Positions 16,410 to 26,158 are shown, counted from the stretch's first letter. The stretch: DNA of 64,000 bases from Thermococcus aggregans (GCF_024022995.1 NZ_CP099582.1:1054001-1118000); one strand, 5' to 3'. Numbers and translations are program-made. Notes: generated by a model from the letters alone, not told the origin.

Positions 16410-17438
16410 TATTCGAGGATCATTGCAATATTCCTTGTAATTATCTCCATTGCCAGCGGGTGTGTTTCATCCCCTAAAGTATTGCCGAGTTCATCACTAA
16501 CTCCAACTGAAACGTGTGAAGAGATTGATTACTACTTTCTGGACTCTGCTATAGAATACGCAATAACTCCTGAGGAAATAACGGCTCTTCTTCCGATTGC
16601 GAATAATCTAAAAGGAGAGAGCATAAAGGAAGATGTTTGGAGAATCCTTGAGTGGGAAGACGGGAATATAAAGTACGATTTTGAGAAAGCATCTCTCCCG
16701 CCGGCAAGAATAACAACCTATCCGACAGGAAAAGTTGAGATAAACGGAGGGTCAAAAATACAGCGCCCTTCGGAAACTATAAGCACTGGAAAAGGAATAT
16801 GCACTGACTACACGGTTTTAACACTTGCACTGCTGTTTGCAATGAACTACAGTGAAGCCTATGCCCTTGAAATAAATTTTGAAAACGACAAAATCGGCCA
16901 TGCTACAGCTCTGGTAAAGATTAATGGAAAATTCTTTGTTTTGGATCAAAAGCCTCCTGTTATGGATTTGGGAAGTTACTACTTACACTGGAAGAATGTT
17001 GAAGGAAAAGTAATTTCAAATGCTACCCTCTACAGAGTTTTGTGGAGTAATGGAACAAACGTCGAAAAAATTGGAATCCTATATCCTTCAGATTTTCTAA
17101 AAGAGGATTACACTTTCACAAAGTTTGATGCAAACAGGCTGGCACTTGGACTAATAAAAATGATGGAGAGCGAATTTCCAAACCTGAAAAAAGATGAAAA
17201 CTTAAAGAATGATAGGCTCATGGGTTATTCATCCGGAAAAAGGTGGTTAATGACTTTTCCAAATTTTGCTATGTACTATAATCCAGAGTTCCACGAACAG
17301 TTTGTTAGCTACATTTACTCTCGCTTAACAAGCACTCCCGAGGTTTTGACGGATCTAAGTGAGTACGAGTACTTCTGGGTAACTGTAGAAGCTAAAGAGG
17401 ACGACCTTGAGATAGAACTTGTCCTAGCGAGGAGATAA
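16407..17438 (+). CDS. Transglutaminase-like lipoprotein
   Basis: 343 aa. The N-terminus MYSRIIAIFLVIISIASGC is a signal peptide ending in a lipobox-like ASGC, so the protein is probably lipid-anchored outside the cell. The papain-like transglutaminase triad is visible: Cys in GKGICTDYTVLT, His in IGHATALV, Asp in FVLDQKPPV. It may act as a peptidase or be inactive as a cross-linker; the substrate is unknown. ATG 16407 is preferred because the inferred transcription start is at about 16403-16408, making it leaderless. ATG 16392 is the alternative. Confidence 0.75.
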   Translation: MYSRIIAIFLVIISIASGCVSSPKVLPSSSLTPTETCEEIDYYFLDSAIEYAITPEEITALLPIANNLKGESIKEDVWRILEWEDGNIKYDFEKASLPPARITTYPTGKVEINGGSKIQRPSETISTGKGICTDYTVLTLALLFAMNYSEAYALEINFENDKIGHATALVKINGKFFVLDQKPPVMDLGSYYLHWKNVEGKVISNATLYRVLWSNGTNVEKIGILYPSDFLKEDYTFTKFDANRLALGLIKMMESEFPNLKKDENLKNDRLMGYSSGKRWLMTFPNFAMYYNPEFHEQFVSYIYSRLTSTPEVLTDLSEYEYFWVTVEAKEDDLEIELVLARR

Positions 17439-17486
17439 TCAAAAATCTTTTAACCTTTTGAATCAAGTTAAACTATGGTGTTTAAA

Positions 17487-17942
17487 ATGAAGACCTTCCT
17501 AACCGAGCAGCAGATCAGGATACTGCGTTTGAGAGCTAAGGGATTAAAGCAAAGTGAGATTGCCGAGATTTTAGGCACCAGCAGGGCGAACATAAGTATC
17601 CTTGAAAAGCGTGCATTGGAGAAAATTGAAAAAGCCAAAAACACTCTTCTGCTTTGGGAGCAAATAAATTCTAAAGTTGCCATTGAGGTTAAAAAAGGTG
17701 ATGATATATTTATGGTTCCGGATAGGCTTTTTAAGAAAGCTGACGAAGTTGGAGTGAAAGTCCCTTACACCACTGCGGAAATTATAGCATTTCTTGTTGA
17801 TAATGCCCCGATAGAAGATAGGATAGCAAAGAAAGACTTTGTTCTGTTCTTGGACACTCAAGATAAGCTCAGGGTAAGTGAGCACCTACTGAAGGAGCTC
17901 GATAAGATAGGGGAGAATCAGGGAAGTGAAAACTCCGTTTAG
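17487..17942 (+). CDS. Tfx family DNA-binding protein
   Basis: A 151-aa archaeal regulator. The N-terminal helix-turn-helix (FLTEQQIRILRLRAKGLKQS, then EIAEILGTSRANISILEKRA) has the Tfx/LuxR-like pattern. The Tfx-specific C-terminal domain follows. Tfx of Methanothermobacter binds near molybdenum-enzyme genes; the target here is unknown. ATG 17487 has GGTG upstream. The 3' end overlaps the converging LrgB gene by 57 bases. Confidence 0.85.
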   Translation: MKTFLTEQQIRILRLRAKGLKQSEIAEILGTSRANISILEKRALEKIEKAKNTLLLWEQINSKVAIEVKKGDDIFMVPDRLFKKADEVGVKVPYTTAEIIAFLVDNAPIEDRIAKKDFVLFLDTQDKLRVSEHLLKELDKIGENQGSENSV

Positions 17943-18560
17943 TGCCATTGCAAGACCGCTGACGGCACCTGAGAGCTCGTCATTTAATATTATCCTAGCA
18001 GTTCCCAATCCGTGGGAGGCAACTCCCATTGCAAGTCCCCTTGCCACTCTGTCCCTTACCTTAAAAGCGTCCAGCATCTCAATCCCCACGGCGTTTCCGA
18101 GTATTCCGGTTAATATAACCAAGACTGCCGTTAAGGTTGGTATGCCCCCTATTTTCTCACTAACACCAATGGCTATTGCAGTTGTAATGCTCTTCGGGGC
18201 TATGCTTAAGAGGACTTCCTTGCTGCCTCCTAAAAGCTTTGCAACATAAAATGCGCTTAAAATTGCCAGTGTTCCACCAAAGACTATCCCTGCAAAAATT
18301 TGCTTTGAATACGCCTTTATTATCTCTTTCTGCTTGTATAGTGGAACTGCTAAACTCACAACTGCCGGCCCCAAAAAGAAACTTAAAATTCTCGCACTCT
18401 CCATGTAGGTCTCGTACTCAATTCCGGTTAAACGTAGGATAAGGGCTATTCCAATTATTGAAAGCATGACGGGGTTTAAGTAGAAGGCTCTTTTCTTCTC
18501 GTAAAGCTTTGAAAAGAGATAAAAAATCGCTACCGTTAGAAAAATTCCGATAGAGTTCAC
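17886..18560 (-). CDS. LrgB/CidB family membrane protein
   Basis: A 224-aa polytopic protein with the LrgB pattern LLGGSKEVLLSIAPKSITTA, then GIPTLTAVLVILTGILGNAV and GVASHGLGTARI. In bacteria LrgAB/CidAB influence murein hydrolase activity and pyruvate or glycolate transport. Archaea lack murein, so a small organic acid transport role is more plausible, by inference. The start overlaps the LrgA stop by 4 bases. Confidence 0.85.
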   Translation of the reverse strand: MNSIGIFLTVAIFYLFSKLYEKKRAFYLNPVMLSIIGIALILRLTGIEYETYMESARILSFFLGPAVVSLAVPLYKQKEIIKAYSKQIFAGIVFGGTLAILSAFYVAKLLGGSKEVLLSIAPKSITTAIAIGVSEKIGGIPTLTAVLVILTGILGNAVGIEMLDAFKVRDRVARGLAMGVASHGLGTARIILNDELSGAVSGLAMALNGVFTSLILPYLIELLQ

Positions 18561-18904
18561 TGCTCGCCACCACCCAGTAGCTCGACAAATTTAGCCGTTA
18601 AAACCAACGTCAGGGCAAAGCTTATGACCAGAGCTCCAAAAATCGGCACTGCCTGGCTTTTTATGAGTCCCCAATAAGATATAATGCCCACTCCCGGAGG
18701 AATAAACATCACGCTCATGTTCCTTATAAAGAATTCAGCTTCTTTCTCGATGTCTTCTACATTTATAACATTAAATAGGAGTGCAAAGGTCAACAAGACC
18801 ATTCCAATAACGTTTCCGGGTATTGGAAGACTAAATATCTCACTCAGGGTTTCTCCAATAAAAAGAAAACCGAATATTATGGCAAGCCCCTTGTACATAG
18901 GCAT
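18557..18904 (-). CDS. LrgA/CidA family membrane protein
   Basis: A 115-aa protein with four hydrophobic segments and the LrgA signature PIPGNVIGMVLL, then NMSVMFIPPGVGIISYWGLI. It is the first gene of a two-gene operon with LrgB (4-base overlap) and presumably works with it in the membrane. Confidence 0.87.
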   Translation of the reverse strand: MPMYKGLAIIFGFLFIGETLSEIFSLPIPGNVIGMVLLTFALLFNVINVEDIEKEAEFFIRNMSVMFIPPGVGIISYWGLIKSQAVPIFGALVISFALTLVLTAKFVELLGGGEQ

Positions 18905-18944
18905 CAGAAAAACTAAGAACTGGAAAGATTAAAAAGCTAACGAA

Positions 18945-19340
18945 TCACTCGAAAACTGCTATTGCCTCTATCTCTACCTTGACTCCCTTTGGAAGTTTTC
19001 CTACTTGCACTACTGCCCTTGCTGGCTTTGAGTGCCCAAAATACTCTTCGTACACCTTGTTGAATTCTTCAAAGTCTTTTATGTCATCTAAGTAAACGTT
19101 GACCTTTACTACATCGTCTACTGTTGCTCCAGCTGCTTCTAAAATTGCTATTAAGTTTTCTATTGCTTGTCTTGCTTGTTCAGTTATGTCGCCTTTAACA
19201 ATTTCTCCTGTTTTTGGGTCTATGGGAATCTGGCCGGAAATGAAAAGTATCTTGTCGGGGTTTTCTACAAGGATAGCCTGGCTGTAAGGCCCTATTGGTT
19301 TTGGAGCATCTTCAGTATGAATTACGCTCTTCTTCACCAT
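18945..19340 (-). CDS. ridA: RidA family enamine/imine deaminase
   Basis: A 131-aa RidA (YjgF/YER057c) protein that hydrolyses reactive 2-aminoacrylate-type enamines from PLP enzymes. Conserved blocks are [38 protein letters not shown], and the substrate Arg in [28 protein letters not shown] upstream favours the ATG at 19340. The protein is trimeric and cytosolic in characterised members. Confidence 0.93.
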   Translation of the reverse strand: MVKKSVIHTEDAPKPIGPYSQAILVENPDKILFISGQIPIDPKTGEIVKGDITEQARQAIENLIAILEAAGATVDDVVKVNVYLDDIKDFEEFNKVYEEYFGHSKPARAVVQVGKLPKGVKVEIEAIAVFE

Positions 19341-19407
19341 CACAAATCACCTCCATGTTTTATTATACGCTTGTTATTAAAAAACTTTTCGGAAAAAGAA
19401 GGAGGAA

Positions 19408-19460
19408 TCAGCGAAGCGAAGAGTCCTCATCGTCCCCTCGGGTGTCCTCGGCCTCATCAT
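19408..19460 (-). ncRNA. C/D box guide sRNA downstream of DUF2666
   Basis: Minus strand: box C ATGATGA (19454-19460), 12-nt guide, D' variant CCGA, GGGG spacer, C' variant ACGATGA, 15-nt guide, D CTGA (19408-19411). Total 53 nt, as usual for archaeal C/D sRNAs. The D guide contains TCTTCGCTTC, which complements 23S 61016-61025. The N+5 rule predicts methylation of G61019. Box C begins 12 bases after the DUF2666 stop, so the RNA may be processed from that 3' end. Confidence 0.75.
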
Positions 19461-19472
19461 CTTCAAATTTCT

Positions 19473-20264
19473 TCAAACCTTTTCGAGGTACTTTTCAAGG
19501 GACTTTGAGGGGATGTCGATCGAAAGCCCCATCTTCTGAAGGGCAGTTCTTAGGGCGTAAAGTTTTCCATGTTCTGCGAATTCTTTTGGTGCATAACGTT
19601 CTATTGGGATATTGGTGAGCTTCTCTACGAGCGCTTTTATATCGCTCTCACTTTTAGCCTTTTTGATGTCTCCAAACCATTCTTCTATTCCTTTAAGGTC
19701 AATCCCAGCATATACGGGAATCTTTGAGACAGTGGTTTCGTTTATACTTGCCAGGATTCTTGCAATATCTGCCACTGGGGTTTTGTCATCTATTATCAGC
19801 CTTTTCACAACTATCCAGCTTCCGTGTTTGGCAGTGAAGTTTATGTGCTCCTCTTGGTACATAGGTGTGGTTCTCAACTCAGTTATTGGGTCTTCTGGGA
19901 AGTTAACGGGGAATTTCTTTGAAAGTGCTTCCCTTGTTAGGAGCGCTTTTGCAACATCCAGAAGGAGTTTTTTCAGCTTTTTATCTTCTTCAAATATCAT
20001 CGTATTGAGTTTTCTTGAAGTTCCAGGAGATTTTAATGTTTTTAAGACCTCCCAAACTTCTTTCTCTCCTATTTCCTCAGCTAGACTCATTATTTCTTCA
20101 ACATTCATGACTTCCGTTAGGTATTCGGGAATTTTCAGATTAACTGTGTTTGAGACACTTGCGAGGAAGTGTGCTATCTGAGGCTCTTCCATTGTCAACA
20201 GCTTGTCTCCAACTTTCCAGTTTTTGTGGTTTGCTGTGAAGAGTATGTGATCCTCAATTTTCAT
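19473..20264 (-). CDS. DUF2666 family protein with tandem domain
   Basis: 263 aa, recognised as DUF2666, an archaeal family of unknown function. The protein is an internal duplication. ILFTANHKNWKVGDKLLTME (near residue 7) and INFTAKHGSWIVVKRLIIDD (near residue 140) start two copies, each followed by a helical block with a SVxxTVxxKIPxY-type pattern. It looks soluble and cytosolic. A guide sRNA lies directly after its stop. Confidence 0.72.
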   Translation of the reverse strand: MKIEDHILFTANHKNWKVGDKLLTMEEPQIAHFLASVSNTVNLKIPEYLTEVMNVEEIMSLAEEIGEKEVWEVLKTLKSPGTSRKLNTMIFEEDKKLKKLLLDVAKALLTREALSKKFPVNFPEDPITELRTTPMYQEEHINFTAKHGSWIVVKRLIIDDKTPVADIARILASINETTVSKIPVYAGIDLKGIEEWFGDIKKAKSESDIKALVEKLTNIPIERYAPKEFAEHGKLYALRTALQKMGLSIDIPSKSLEKYLEKV

Positions 20265-20339
20265 TTTTCATCACCTTCTATTTCTTGGGATCCCTATTAT
20301 TTTAGCTTTTCTAAACTTGCTGACCTTCTTTAAAAAAAG

Positions 20340-20347
20340 TTTATAAG
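20340..20347 (+). promoter_or_regulatory. TATA box of lonB
   Basis: TTTATAAG within AAAAAAAGTTTATAAGC lies about 40-47 bases before the TTG start. It leaves a short leader that contains the GGTGAG ribosome binding site at 20375-20380. Confidence 0.65.
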
Positions 20348-20386
20348 CTTATTCAAGCAACCGTAGTTTGAGAGAGGTGAGGTATT

Positions 20387-23300
20387 TTGAGAGAGGAATT
20401 CAATAATATTGAAGCGGGACGCTCATATGGTGAAGAGCTTGAATTGGGAATTGATTTTCAAACTACTGAGGAAATTAAAGTTCCTGAAAAGTTAATAGAC
20501 CAAGTCATTGGTCAGGATCATGCAGTTGAAGTAATAAAAACCGCAGCAAAGCAAAAAAGACACGTACTGTTAATAGGCGAGCCTGGTACAGGTAAGTCTA
20601 TGCTAGGTCAGGCTATGGCAGAGCTCCTCCCCACTGAAAATCTTGAGGATATTTTAGTCTTTCCAAATCCTGAAGATGAAAATATGCCCAAGATAAAGAC
20701 CGTACCAGCGTGCCAGGGCAGACAGATAGTAGAACGCTACAGGCAAAAAGCAAAGGAGCAAGAGAACATAAAGTCATACCTCCTACTGTTTGTGCTTTTT
20801 GTGGTCATGCTTGCGGTTCTCATGGACCGCTCAGCCCAGACTTTGCTCTTTGGAGTTTTCGTGCTAATTGTGTCACTAATGGCAATCTCAAACATGAGGC
20901 TCAGAAACCAAGCGTTGGTACCAAAGCTTTTGGTTGACAATTGTGGCAGGAAAAAAGCCCCATTCGTAGATGCAACGGGGGCACATGCGGGAGCACTCCT
21001 TGGAGACGTTAGACACGACCCGTTTCAGTGTTTTAGTGGTAAGGAGAGCGTTATAGTTGAAAAAGACGGTGAGAGAAGGGCAGTTACACTGAAGGAGTTC
21101 GTTGAGAACGCTCTCAAAGAACCGTCAGGAGAAGGGGTAGATGGTGAAGTCAAAGTTGCCTACAGGGACTTTAGAAATGATAACGTTAAAATACTCACAA
21201 AGGACGGTTTCGTGAAGCTCCTCTATGCCAACAGAAGGGAAGGAAAGCAAAAACTCAGAAGAATAGTGAACCTTGAGAAGGATTACTGGCTTGCGGTAAC
21301 TCCCGAGCACAAGGTATACACAGTAAAGGGTCTCAAAGAAATGGGTGAGCTGACCAAAGATGACGAGATAATAAGAGTCCCTGTTATCATCCTCGACCGG
21401 TTTGATGTAGCTCGCACATACAATGAGGAGGAGAAGCTCAAAGATTACATCCGCTGGAAGGAGTATTATGAGAAAACCGGCAACGGGTATAAGAGGGCCG
21501 CTAAGGAGCTCGGCATTAAGGAGAGCACGCTCCGCTGGTGGACTCAAGGAGCCAAGCCAAAATCCTTGAAAATGATCGAAGAACTTGAAAAACTTGGTCT
21601 CCTACCTCTGAAGAGCGACGATAAACGGCTCGAAGAGATAGCCAAAGTTATGGGCGTCCTTTTCAGCGATGGAAACATTGACAAGAACCTTAACACTCTA
21701 AGCTTTGTTTCAAGTGAGAGAGAAGCTGTCGAAGAATTCGTGAGAATCCTTGGAAATATCTTTGGAAGAGTTGAATATGAGATCAAGGAGAACCGTAGGG
21801 CTATGGGAGAGAGTATTCTCTTCAGGACGTGGGACAGAAGGGTTATACGGTTCTTCGTTGCCCTTGGTGCCCCCGTTGGCAACAAGACAAAGGTTAAACT
21901 TGAGCTTCCATGGTGGATTAAGCTTAAGCCGTCACTTTTCCTTGCCTTCATAGATGGGCTCTACAGCGGCGACGGCAGCGTACCAAGGTTTGCCCGCTAT
22001 AGGGAGGGCATCAAATTTAATGGAACTCTTGAAATAGCTCAGCTTACGGATGAGCTTGAAAAGAAGCTTCAATTTTTTGAAGAAGTAGCATGGCATTTGG
22101 GCCTCTTTGGAATCGAGGCGAAGGTTAGAGTTGACAAAGCCAATGGTAAATACAAGGTGAGGCTTGTATTCTCGCAGTCTATAGACAACGTGCTTAACTT
22201 CCTTGAGTTCGTGCCGATAAGCCTCTCCCCATCTAAGAGGGAGAGATTCCTCGGGGAAGTCGAGAAGTATCTCAGTGCTGTTCCCGATTCAAGCCTTGCA
22301 GAGAAGCTCAAAGAATTCAGGGAACGCTTTGAGAGGATTAAGAAGAAAGAGAGAAGGAACTTCATTGAAACTTGGGAAGAAGTGGAGATTACATACAACG
22401 TGACAACAGAGACAGGGAATTTACTTACAAACGGCCTACTCGTCAAAAATTCCGGTGGTCTCGGAACTCCAGCTCACGAGCGTGTCGAGCCTGGAATGAT
22501 TCACAGGGCACACAAGGGAGTCCTCTTCATAGATGAGATAGCCACCCTTAGTTTAAAGATGCAGCAGAGCCTGCTCACCGCTATGCAGGAAAAGAAGTTT
22601 CCGATAACAGGACAGAGCGAGCTTTCAAGCGGTGCCATGGTTAGGACAGAGCCTGTTCCGTGTGATTTCATCTTAGTTGCTGCAGGAAACCTGGATACCG
22701 TTGATAAAATGCACCCCGCTTTGCGTTCGAGAATAAGGGGTTACGGTTACGAGGTCTACATGAGAACCACAATGCCAGACACCATCGAGAACAGGAGAAA
22801 GCTTGTGCGCTTTGTTGCTCAAGAGGTAGTGAAAGACGGTAAAATACCGCACTTCACCAGGGATGCCGTTGAAGAGATAATTAGAGAGGCCCAAAAGAGA
22901 GCAGGCAGAAAAGGTCATCTAACATTGAGACTTAGAGACCTTGGAGGTGTAATAAGGGCTGCTGGGGACATAGCAGTAAGAGAAGGAGCTAAATATGTGA
23001 CCAGGGAACACGTATTAAAGGCATTACAGCTTGCTAGACCTCTTGAAAAGCAGTTGGCAGATTGGTATATAGAGAGAAAGAAAGAGTACCAGGTAATCAA
23101 AACTGAAGGTGGAGAAATAGGAAGGGTAAACGGTCTCGCTGTCATAGGGGAACAGAGCGGTATTGTACTGCCTATTGAAGCCGTCGTTGCACCTGCAGCA
23201 AGCAGGGAGGAAGGTAAGATAATTGTAACTGGTAAGCTTGGAGAGATAGCAAAGGAGGCCGTCCAAAACGTTTCGGCTATAATAAAGCGCTACAAGGGAG

Positions 23301-23704
23301 AGGACATAAGTCGCTACGACATTCACGTTCAGTTCCTTCAAACATACGAAGGGGTTGAGGGCGATTCAGCAAGCATAAGCGTCGCTACTGCAGTGATTTC
23401 AGCTCTCGAAGAAATCCCTGTGAAGCAAAGCGTTGCTATGACAGGTTCATTAAGCGTTAGGGGAGAAGTCTTGCCAGTTGGTGGAGTTACTCCCAAGATA
23501 GAAGCTGCAATAGAAGCGGGAATAAAGCAGGTTATAATTCCAAAAGCAAACGAAAAGGACGTTTTCTTAAGCCCAGACAAGGCTGAAAAGATCGAAATAA
23601 TTCCAGTCGAGACAATTGATGAGGTTCTCCAGATAGCCCTCGAAGACTCAGAGAAGAAAGACGACCTAATAAAAAGGATTAGGGAAGCATTACCATTTGC
23701 TTAA
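20387..23704 (+). CDS. lonB: Archaeal membrane-anchored Lon protease (LonB), intein-interrupted
   Basis: An ATP-dependent protease of protein quality control; archaeal LonB is tethered to the inner membrane face. The precursor is 1105 aa, of which 474 are an intein, leaving 631. Walker [10 protein letters not shown] is at about residues 64-72. Two membrane segments are inserted in the AAA+ domain at about residues 125-170. Walker B is GVLFIDEI. The Ser-Lys dyad is S994 in EGDSASIS and K1037 in [10 protein letters not shown] (precursor numbering). The start is TTG at 20387 with AGAGAGGTGAGG upstream. The 3' end overlaps the converging gene by 4 bases. Confidence 0.95.
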   Translation: MREEFNNIEAGRSYGEELELGIDFQTTEEIKVPEKLIDQVIGQDHAVEVIKTAAKQKRHVLLIGEPGTGKSMLGQAMAELLPTENLEDILVFPNPEDENMPKIKTVPACQGRQIVERYRQKAKEQENIKSYLLLFVLFVVMLAVLMDRSAQTLLFGVFVLIVSLMAISNMRLRNQALVPKLLVDNCGRKKAPFVDATGAHAGALLGDVRHDPFQCFSGKESVIVEKDGERRAVTLKEFVENALKEPSGEGVDGEVKVAYRDFRNDNVKILTKDGFVKLLYANRREGKQKLRRIVNLEKDYWLAVTPEHKVYTVKGLKEMGELTKDDEIIRVPVIILDRFDVARTYNEEEKLKDYIRWKEYYEKTGNGYKRAAKELGIKESTLRWWTQGAKPKSLKMIEELEKLGLLPLKSDDKRLEEIAKVMGVLFSDGNIDKNLNTLSFVSSEREAVEEFVRILGNIFGRVEYEIKENRRAMGESILFRTWDRRVIRFFVALGAPVGNKTKVKLELPWWIKLKPSLFLAFIDGLYSGDGSVPRFARYREGIKFNGTLEIAQLTDELEKKLQFFEEVAWHLGLFGIEAKVRVDKANGKYKVRLVFSQSIDNVLNFLEFVPISLSPSKRERFLGEVEKYLSAVPDSSLAEKLKEFRERFERIKKKERRNFIETWEEVEITYNVTTETGNLLTNGLLVKNSGGLGTPAHERVEPGMIHRAHKGVLFIDEIATLSLKMQQSLLTAMQEKKFPITGQSELSSGAMVRTEPVPCDFILVAAGNLDTVDKMHPALRSRIRGYGYEVYMRTTMPDTIENRRKLVRFVAQEVVKDGKIPHFTRDAVEEIIREAQKRAGRKGHLTLRLRDLGGVIRAAGDIAVREGAKYVTREHVLKALQLARPLEKQLADWYIERKKEYQVIKTEGGEIGRVNGLAVIGEQSGIVLPIEAVVAPAASREEGKIIVTGKLGEIAKEAVQNVSAIIKRYKGEDISRYDIHVQFLQTYEGVEGDSASISVATAVISALEEIPVKQSVAMTGSLSVRGEVLPVGGVTPKIEAAIEAGIKQVIIPKANEKDVFLSPDKAEKIEIIPVETIDEVLQIALEDSEKKDDLIKRIREALPFA
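21029..22450 (+). mobile_element. Intein in LonB (474 aa) with LAGLIDADG endonuclease
   Basis: Splices out of LonB between HDPFQ and [10 protein letters not shown], just before Walker B. The first residue is Cys ([10 protein letters not shown]), block B has TPEH, and the C-terminal residue is Asn followed by Ser. Two LAGLIDADG helices ([12 protein letters not shown] and [13 protein letters not shown]) indicate a homing endonuclease that could make the element mobile. The penultimate residue is Lys (LLVKN) instead of the usual His, which may slow Asn cyclisation. Confidence 0.93.
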
Positions 23705-24057
23705 TCTTCAAGAACCTCTGACAGCCCTGCACATTCTATTATCTTTTTTGCTATCTCCTTTCCAAGTTCAATATCGGTAAGCTCCTTTACTATTATCTTT
23801 CCGCTGGGATATATGCTCGTTTCATAGCCATCTATTACTGCTATTGCCATCATCTTAGGGATAACGGTCTTTACTTGATACCCTTTTTCCTTTAGGCACT
23901 CTGCAGTCTTGTTTAAATCGACTGTTATTTCTTTATCCCATGAATAAGGCTGCACTATTACGCCTTTCATCGTTGTACATGGCTTTGAGATAATCATCCT
24001 CTCACCGATTTCTATTTTTGGAGAAATACTTTTATGGCTTTCTACAAGTCTTGGCAT
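23701..24057 (-). CDS. Hypothetical protein, possibly a single TBP-like half
   Basis: 118 aa, soluble and conserved-looking, with no firm family. [20 protein letters not shown] followed by a long helix resembles one half-repeat of the TATA-binding protein fold (strand, SGK turn, strand, helix). This is a pattern impression only. It converges on lonB with a 4-base overlap and has its own start region near 24057. Nucleic-acid binding is a guess. Confidence 0.6.
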   Translation of the reverse strand: MPRLVESHKSISPKIEIGERMIISKPCTTMKGVIVQPYSWDKEITVDLNKTAECLKEKGYQVKTVIPKMMAIAVIDGYETSIYPSGKIIVKELTDIELGKEIAKKIIECAGLSEVLED

Positions 24058-24092
24058 TGAAAAAATTAAAAGCCAAATGTAGAACTTAAATC

Positions 24093-25139
24093 ATGCTGCT
24101 CGAGATACTCCTTGCAATAATCTTCCTCTGGGATTGGTACTTTTTCGCTGGTTATCTAACCAGACTTATGGATATGTATAAAACCCGGGAATGGGTTCCC
24201 TTTGTGAGCATACTGATTCCTGCCTACAATGAGGGGCAAACCATAACAGAATCTATAAAATCAGCTCTCTCTCAGGATTATCCTGCCTTTGAAGTTATTG
24301 TGATTGACGATGGCAGTGAAGATGATACGTTTGAAAAGGCTTCCTCCATAAATGATCCAAGGCTGAGAGTTTTTAGGAAAGCTCATGAGGGAAAAGCAAA
24401 AGCCCTTAACTTCGGATTATCAAAGGCGAAAGGTGAAGTGATAGTTACCACCGATGCAGACTCCTTGCTCTCGCCAGACGCCTTGAGACATCTTGTGGAG
24501 GGGTTTTATTCTCCAGAGGTTGTAGGCGTTGGAGGCCAAGTTAGGGTTTTGGGGAACTCTTTTTTAGAAAGAGCTCAAGACGTTGAACATCTTAGGATTG
24601 CAATGTTTAGGCGTGCCAAGGAACTCGAAGATTTAAGCGTTGCTCCGGGCCCTATTTCAGCCTTTAGGCGGGAAGCTTTGGAGAAAATCGGTGGATTTGT
24701 CGAGAGTGAGGTTGAGGATTACGCTACAACAAAAGAGCTCAAGAAAATTGGAAAAGTTGTTTACGCTCCCAGGGCTAAGGTTTACACAAGAATGCCGAAA
24801 ACACTTGGAGACCTTTGGAGGCAGAGAAAAAGGTGGTTTTTGGGTGATTTAAAGCATCTCGGTGGCGGATTAGAAAAGGAGCTGTTCTTCCTCCTCTTGG
24901 GCGATTTCATTGCACTTCTTGATATAATGGTTCCAGTGGCATTGCTTTTAAGTGGAAAGTTGGGTTTATTTTCGTTCTTCTTGGGTTATGAAATACTGAC
25001 ATTCCTCATCCCTACCGTTGTAGAGGGGGGATCTCTTTTGAATGCCCTTCTTTTCCCAATCTTCCTATGGTTTTGGGCGGTTTTTTACTTAGTTCTGCAC
25101 ATTTACGGCTATTTGTTGAAGATATATCGTAACCTTTAA
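24093..25139 (+). CDS. Family 2 glycosyltransferase, membrane-bound
   Basis: 348 aa. An N-terminal membrane anchor (about 1-20) is followed by a GT-A domain: VSILIPAYNEGQTITESIKS, the nucleotide-sugar aspartates in VIVIDDGSEDDT, DxD in TTDADS, and an acceptor-site VEDYATT plus RQRKRWFLGD resembling the Q/RxxRW motif of processive enzymes. Two or three C-terminal membrane helices follow. It is probably a polysaccharide or glycolipid synthase; donor and acceptor are unknown. Confidence 0.85.
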   Translation: MLLEILLAIIFLWDWYFFAGYLTRLMDMYKTREWVPFVSILIPAYNEGQTITESIKSALSQDYPAFEVIVIDDGSEDDTFEKASSINDPRLRVFRKAHEGKAKALNFGLSKAKGEVIVTTDADSLLSPDALRHLVEGFYSPEVVGVGGQVRVLGNSFLERAQDVEHLRIAMFRRAKELEDLSVAPGPISAFRREALEKIGGFVESEVEDYATTKELKKIGKVVYAPRAKVYTRMPKTLGDLWRQRKRWFLGDLKHLGGGLEKELFFLLLGDFIALLDIMVPVALLLSGKLGLFSFFLGYEILTFLIPTVVEGGSLLNALLFPIFLWFWAVFYLVLHIYGYLLKIYRNL

Positions 25140-25150
25140 GAACGGAAGTT

Positions 25151-25176
25151 CTATATAGACTATATACTCTATATAG
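25151..25176. promoter_or_regulatory. Paired CTATATAG palindromes before the phosphate transporter
   Basis: CTATATAG occurs at 25151-25158 and again at 25169-25176, 18 bases apart, with ACTATATACT between. The region serves as the promoter of the transporter at 25198. The repeats may be TATA-like elements, an operator, or both. Confidence 0.4.
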
Positions 25177-25197
25177 TAAATTTGGAAGGAAGGGGAA

Positions 25198-26118
25198 ATG
25201 GACTGGATTTTATTTTCGGCTCTTTTTATGGCATGGGCTATAGGGGTAAATGATAGTGCAAAAGTCGTTGGTACTGCTGTAGGCTCTGGGTTATTGGGGT
25301 TTAAGAAGGCTGTTTTTGTTATTGGGGTATTTACAACTATGGGAGCCGTTTTTGGTGGGGGCGGCGTTTCTGGAACTATCAGCGAACTTGCCAAAGGGCT
25401 GGACGCTAATTCAATAGGGATAATCCTTTTTAGTGCTGCAGTGGCCGTTACTCTAGCGAGCATAAGAGGTTTTCCGATTTCTACAACCCAGTCAATCGTC
25501 GGGGGATTAGCTGGAGCGGCTCTTGCATTTAATTTGATAGTAAAGTGGGAAATATTTTTCAGAATAGTGCTTGCGTGGGTTTTGTCCCCGTTGTTAGCTG
25601 CTTTTTTAGCAATCATGGTTTATGAGGTCTATGCAAAGCTCTTCAATAAAGTAAAACAAATTCAGCTTCTTGAGACAATGTACAAGTGCCTTGTCTTTAT
25701 AGCAGTTGCATTCTCTGCTTTCAATCTGGGAGCAAATGAACTATCTAATGTGGTTGGTTTAATGGAAGCAGTGGGGGTTGATGGCCCATTTAAGCTTGTT
25801 CTTTCCTTGACTCTGGGGTTTGGGGCACTAACTTTTAGCCATGAAGTGATTATGAGTGTTGGTAAAAGGCTGACTCCCCTTGATCCTCTTTCGGCATTTT
25901 CATCACAGTTTGCTTCAGCTATGGCAGTAACTACCGCGAACCTTCTTGGTCTTCCAGTCAGCTCGGGTCAAGCGGTTATTGGAGGAGTGGCTGGGCTTGG
26001 CTACCATTTGGATAACCCTGTCAATTGGAGCCTAATTCGGAGCATAGTATTGAGCTGGGTTTTTGCCCCATTGATTTCTGGAATTCTAACGTTCCTGCTT
26101 TTGAGCTTGCTTCCGTAG
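25198..26118 (+). CDS. Inorganic phosphate transporter, PiT family
   Basis: A 306-aa polytopic carrier. The duplicated PiT signature is visible: GVNDSAKVVGTAVGSGLLGF in the N-terminal half and LGANELSNVVGLMEAVG in the C-terminal half, with FPISTTQSIVGG and LPVSSGQAVIGG as the paired loops. It couples phosphate uptake to a cation in characterised members. No PhoU-like gene is adjacent. GGAAGGAAGGGG lies before the ATG. Confidence 0.9.
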   Translation: MDWILFSALFMAWAIGVNDSAKVVGTAVGSGLLGFKKAVFVIGVFTTMGAVFGGGGVSGTISELAKGLDANSIGIILFSAAVAVTLASIRGFPISTTQSIVGGLAGAALAFNLIVKWEIFFRIVLAWVLSPLLAAFLAIMVYEVYAKLFNKVKQIQLLETMYKCLVFIAVAFSAFNLGANELSNVVGLMEAVGVDGPFKLVLSLTLGFGALTFSHEVIMSVGKRLTPLDPLSAFSSQFASAMAVTTANLLGLPVSSGQAVIGGVAGLGYHLDNPVNWSLIRSIVLSWVFAPLISGILTFLLLSLLP

Positions 26119-26158
26119 GTTTTTAAACTCAAAATTTGAAATCTTGGTGGTGGAGAAA

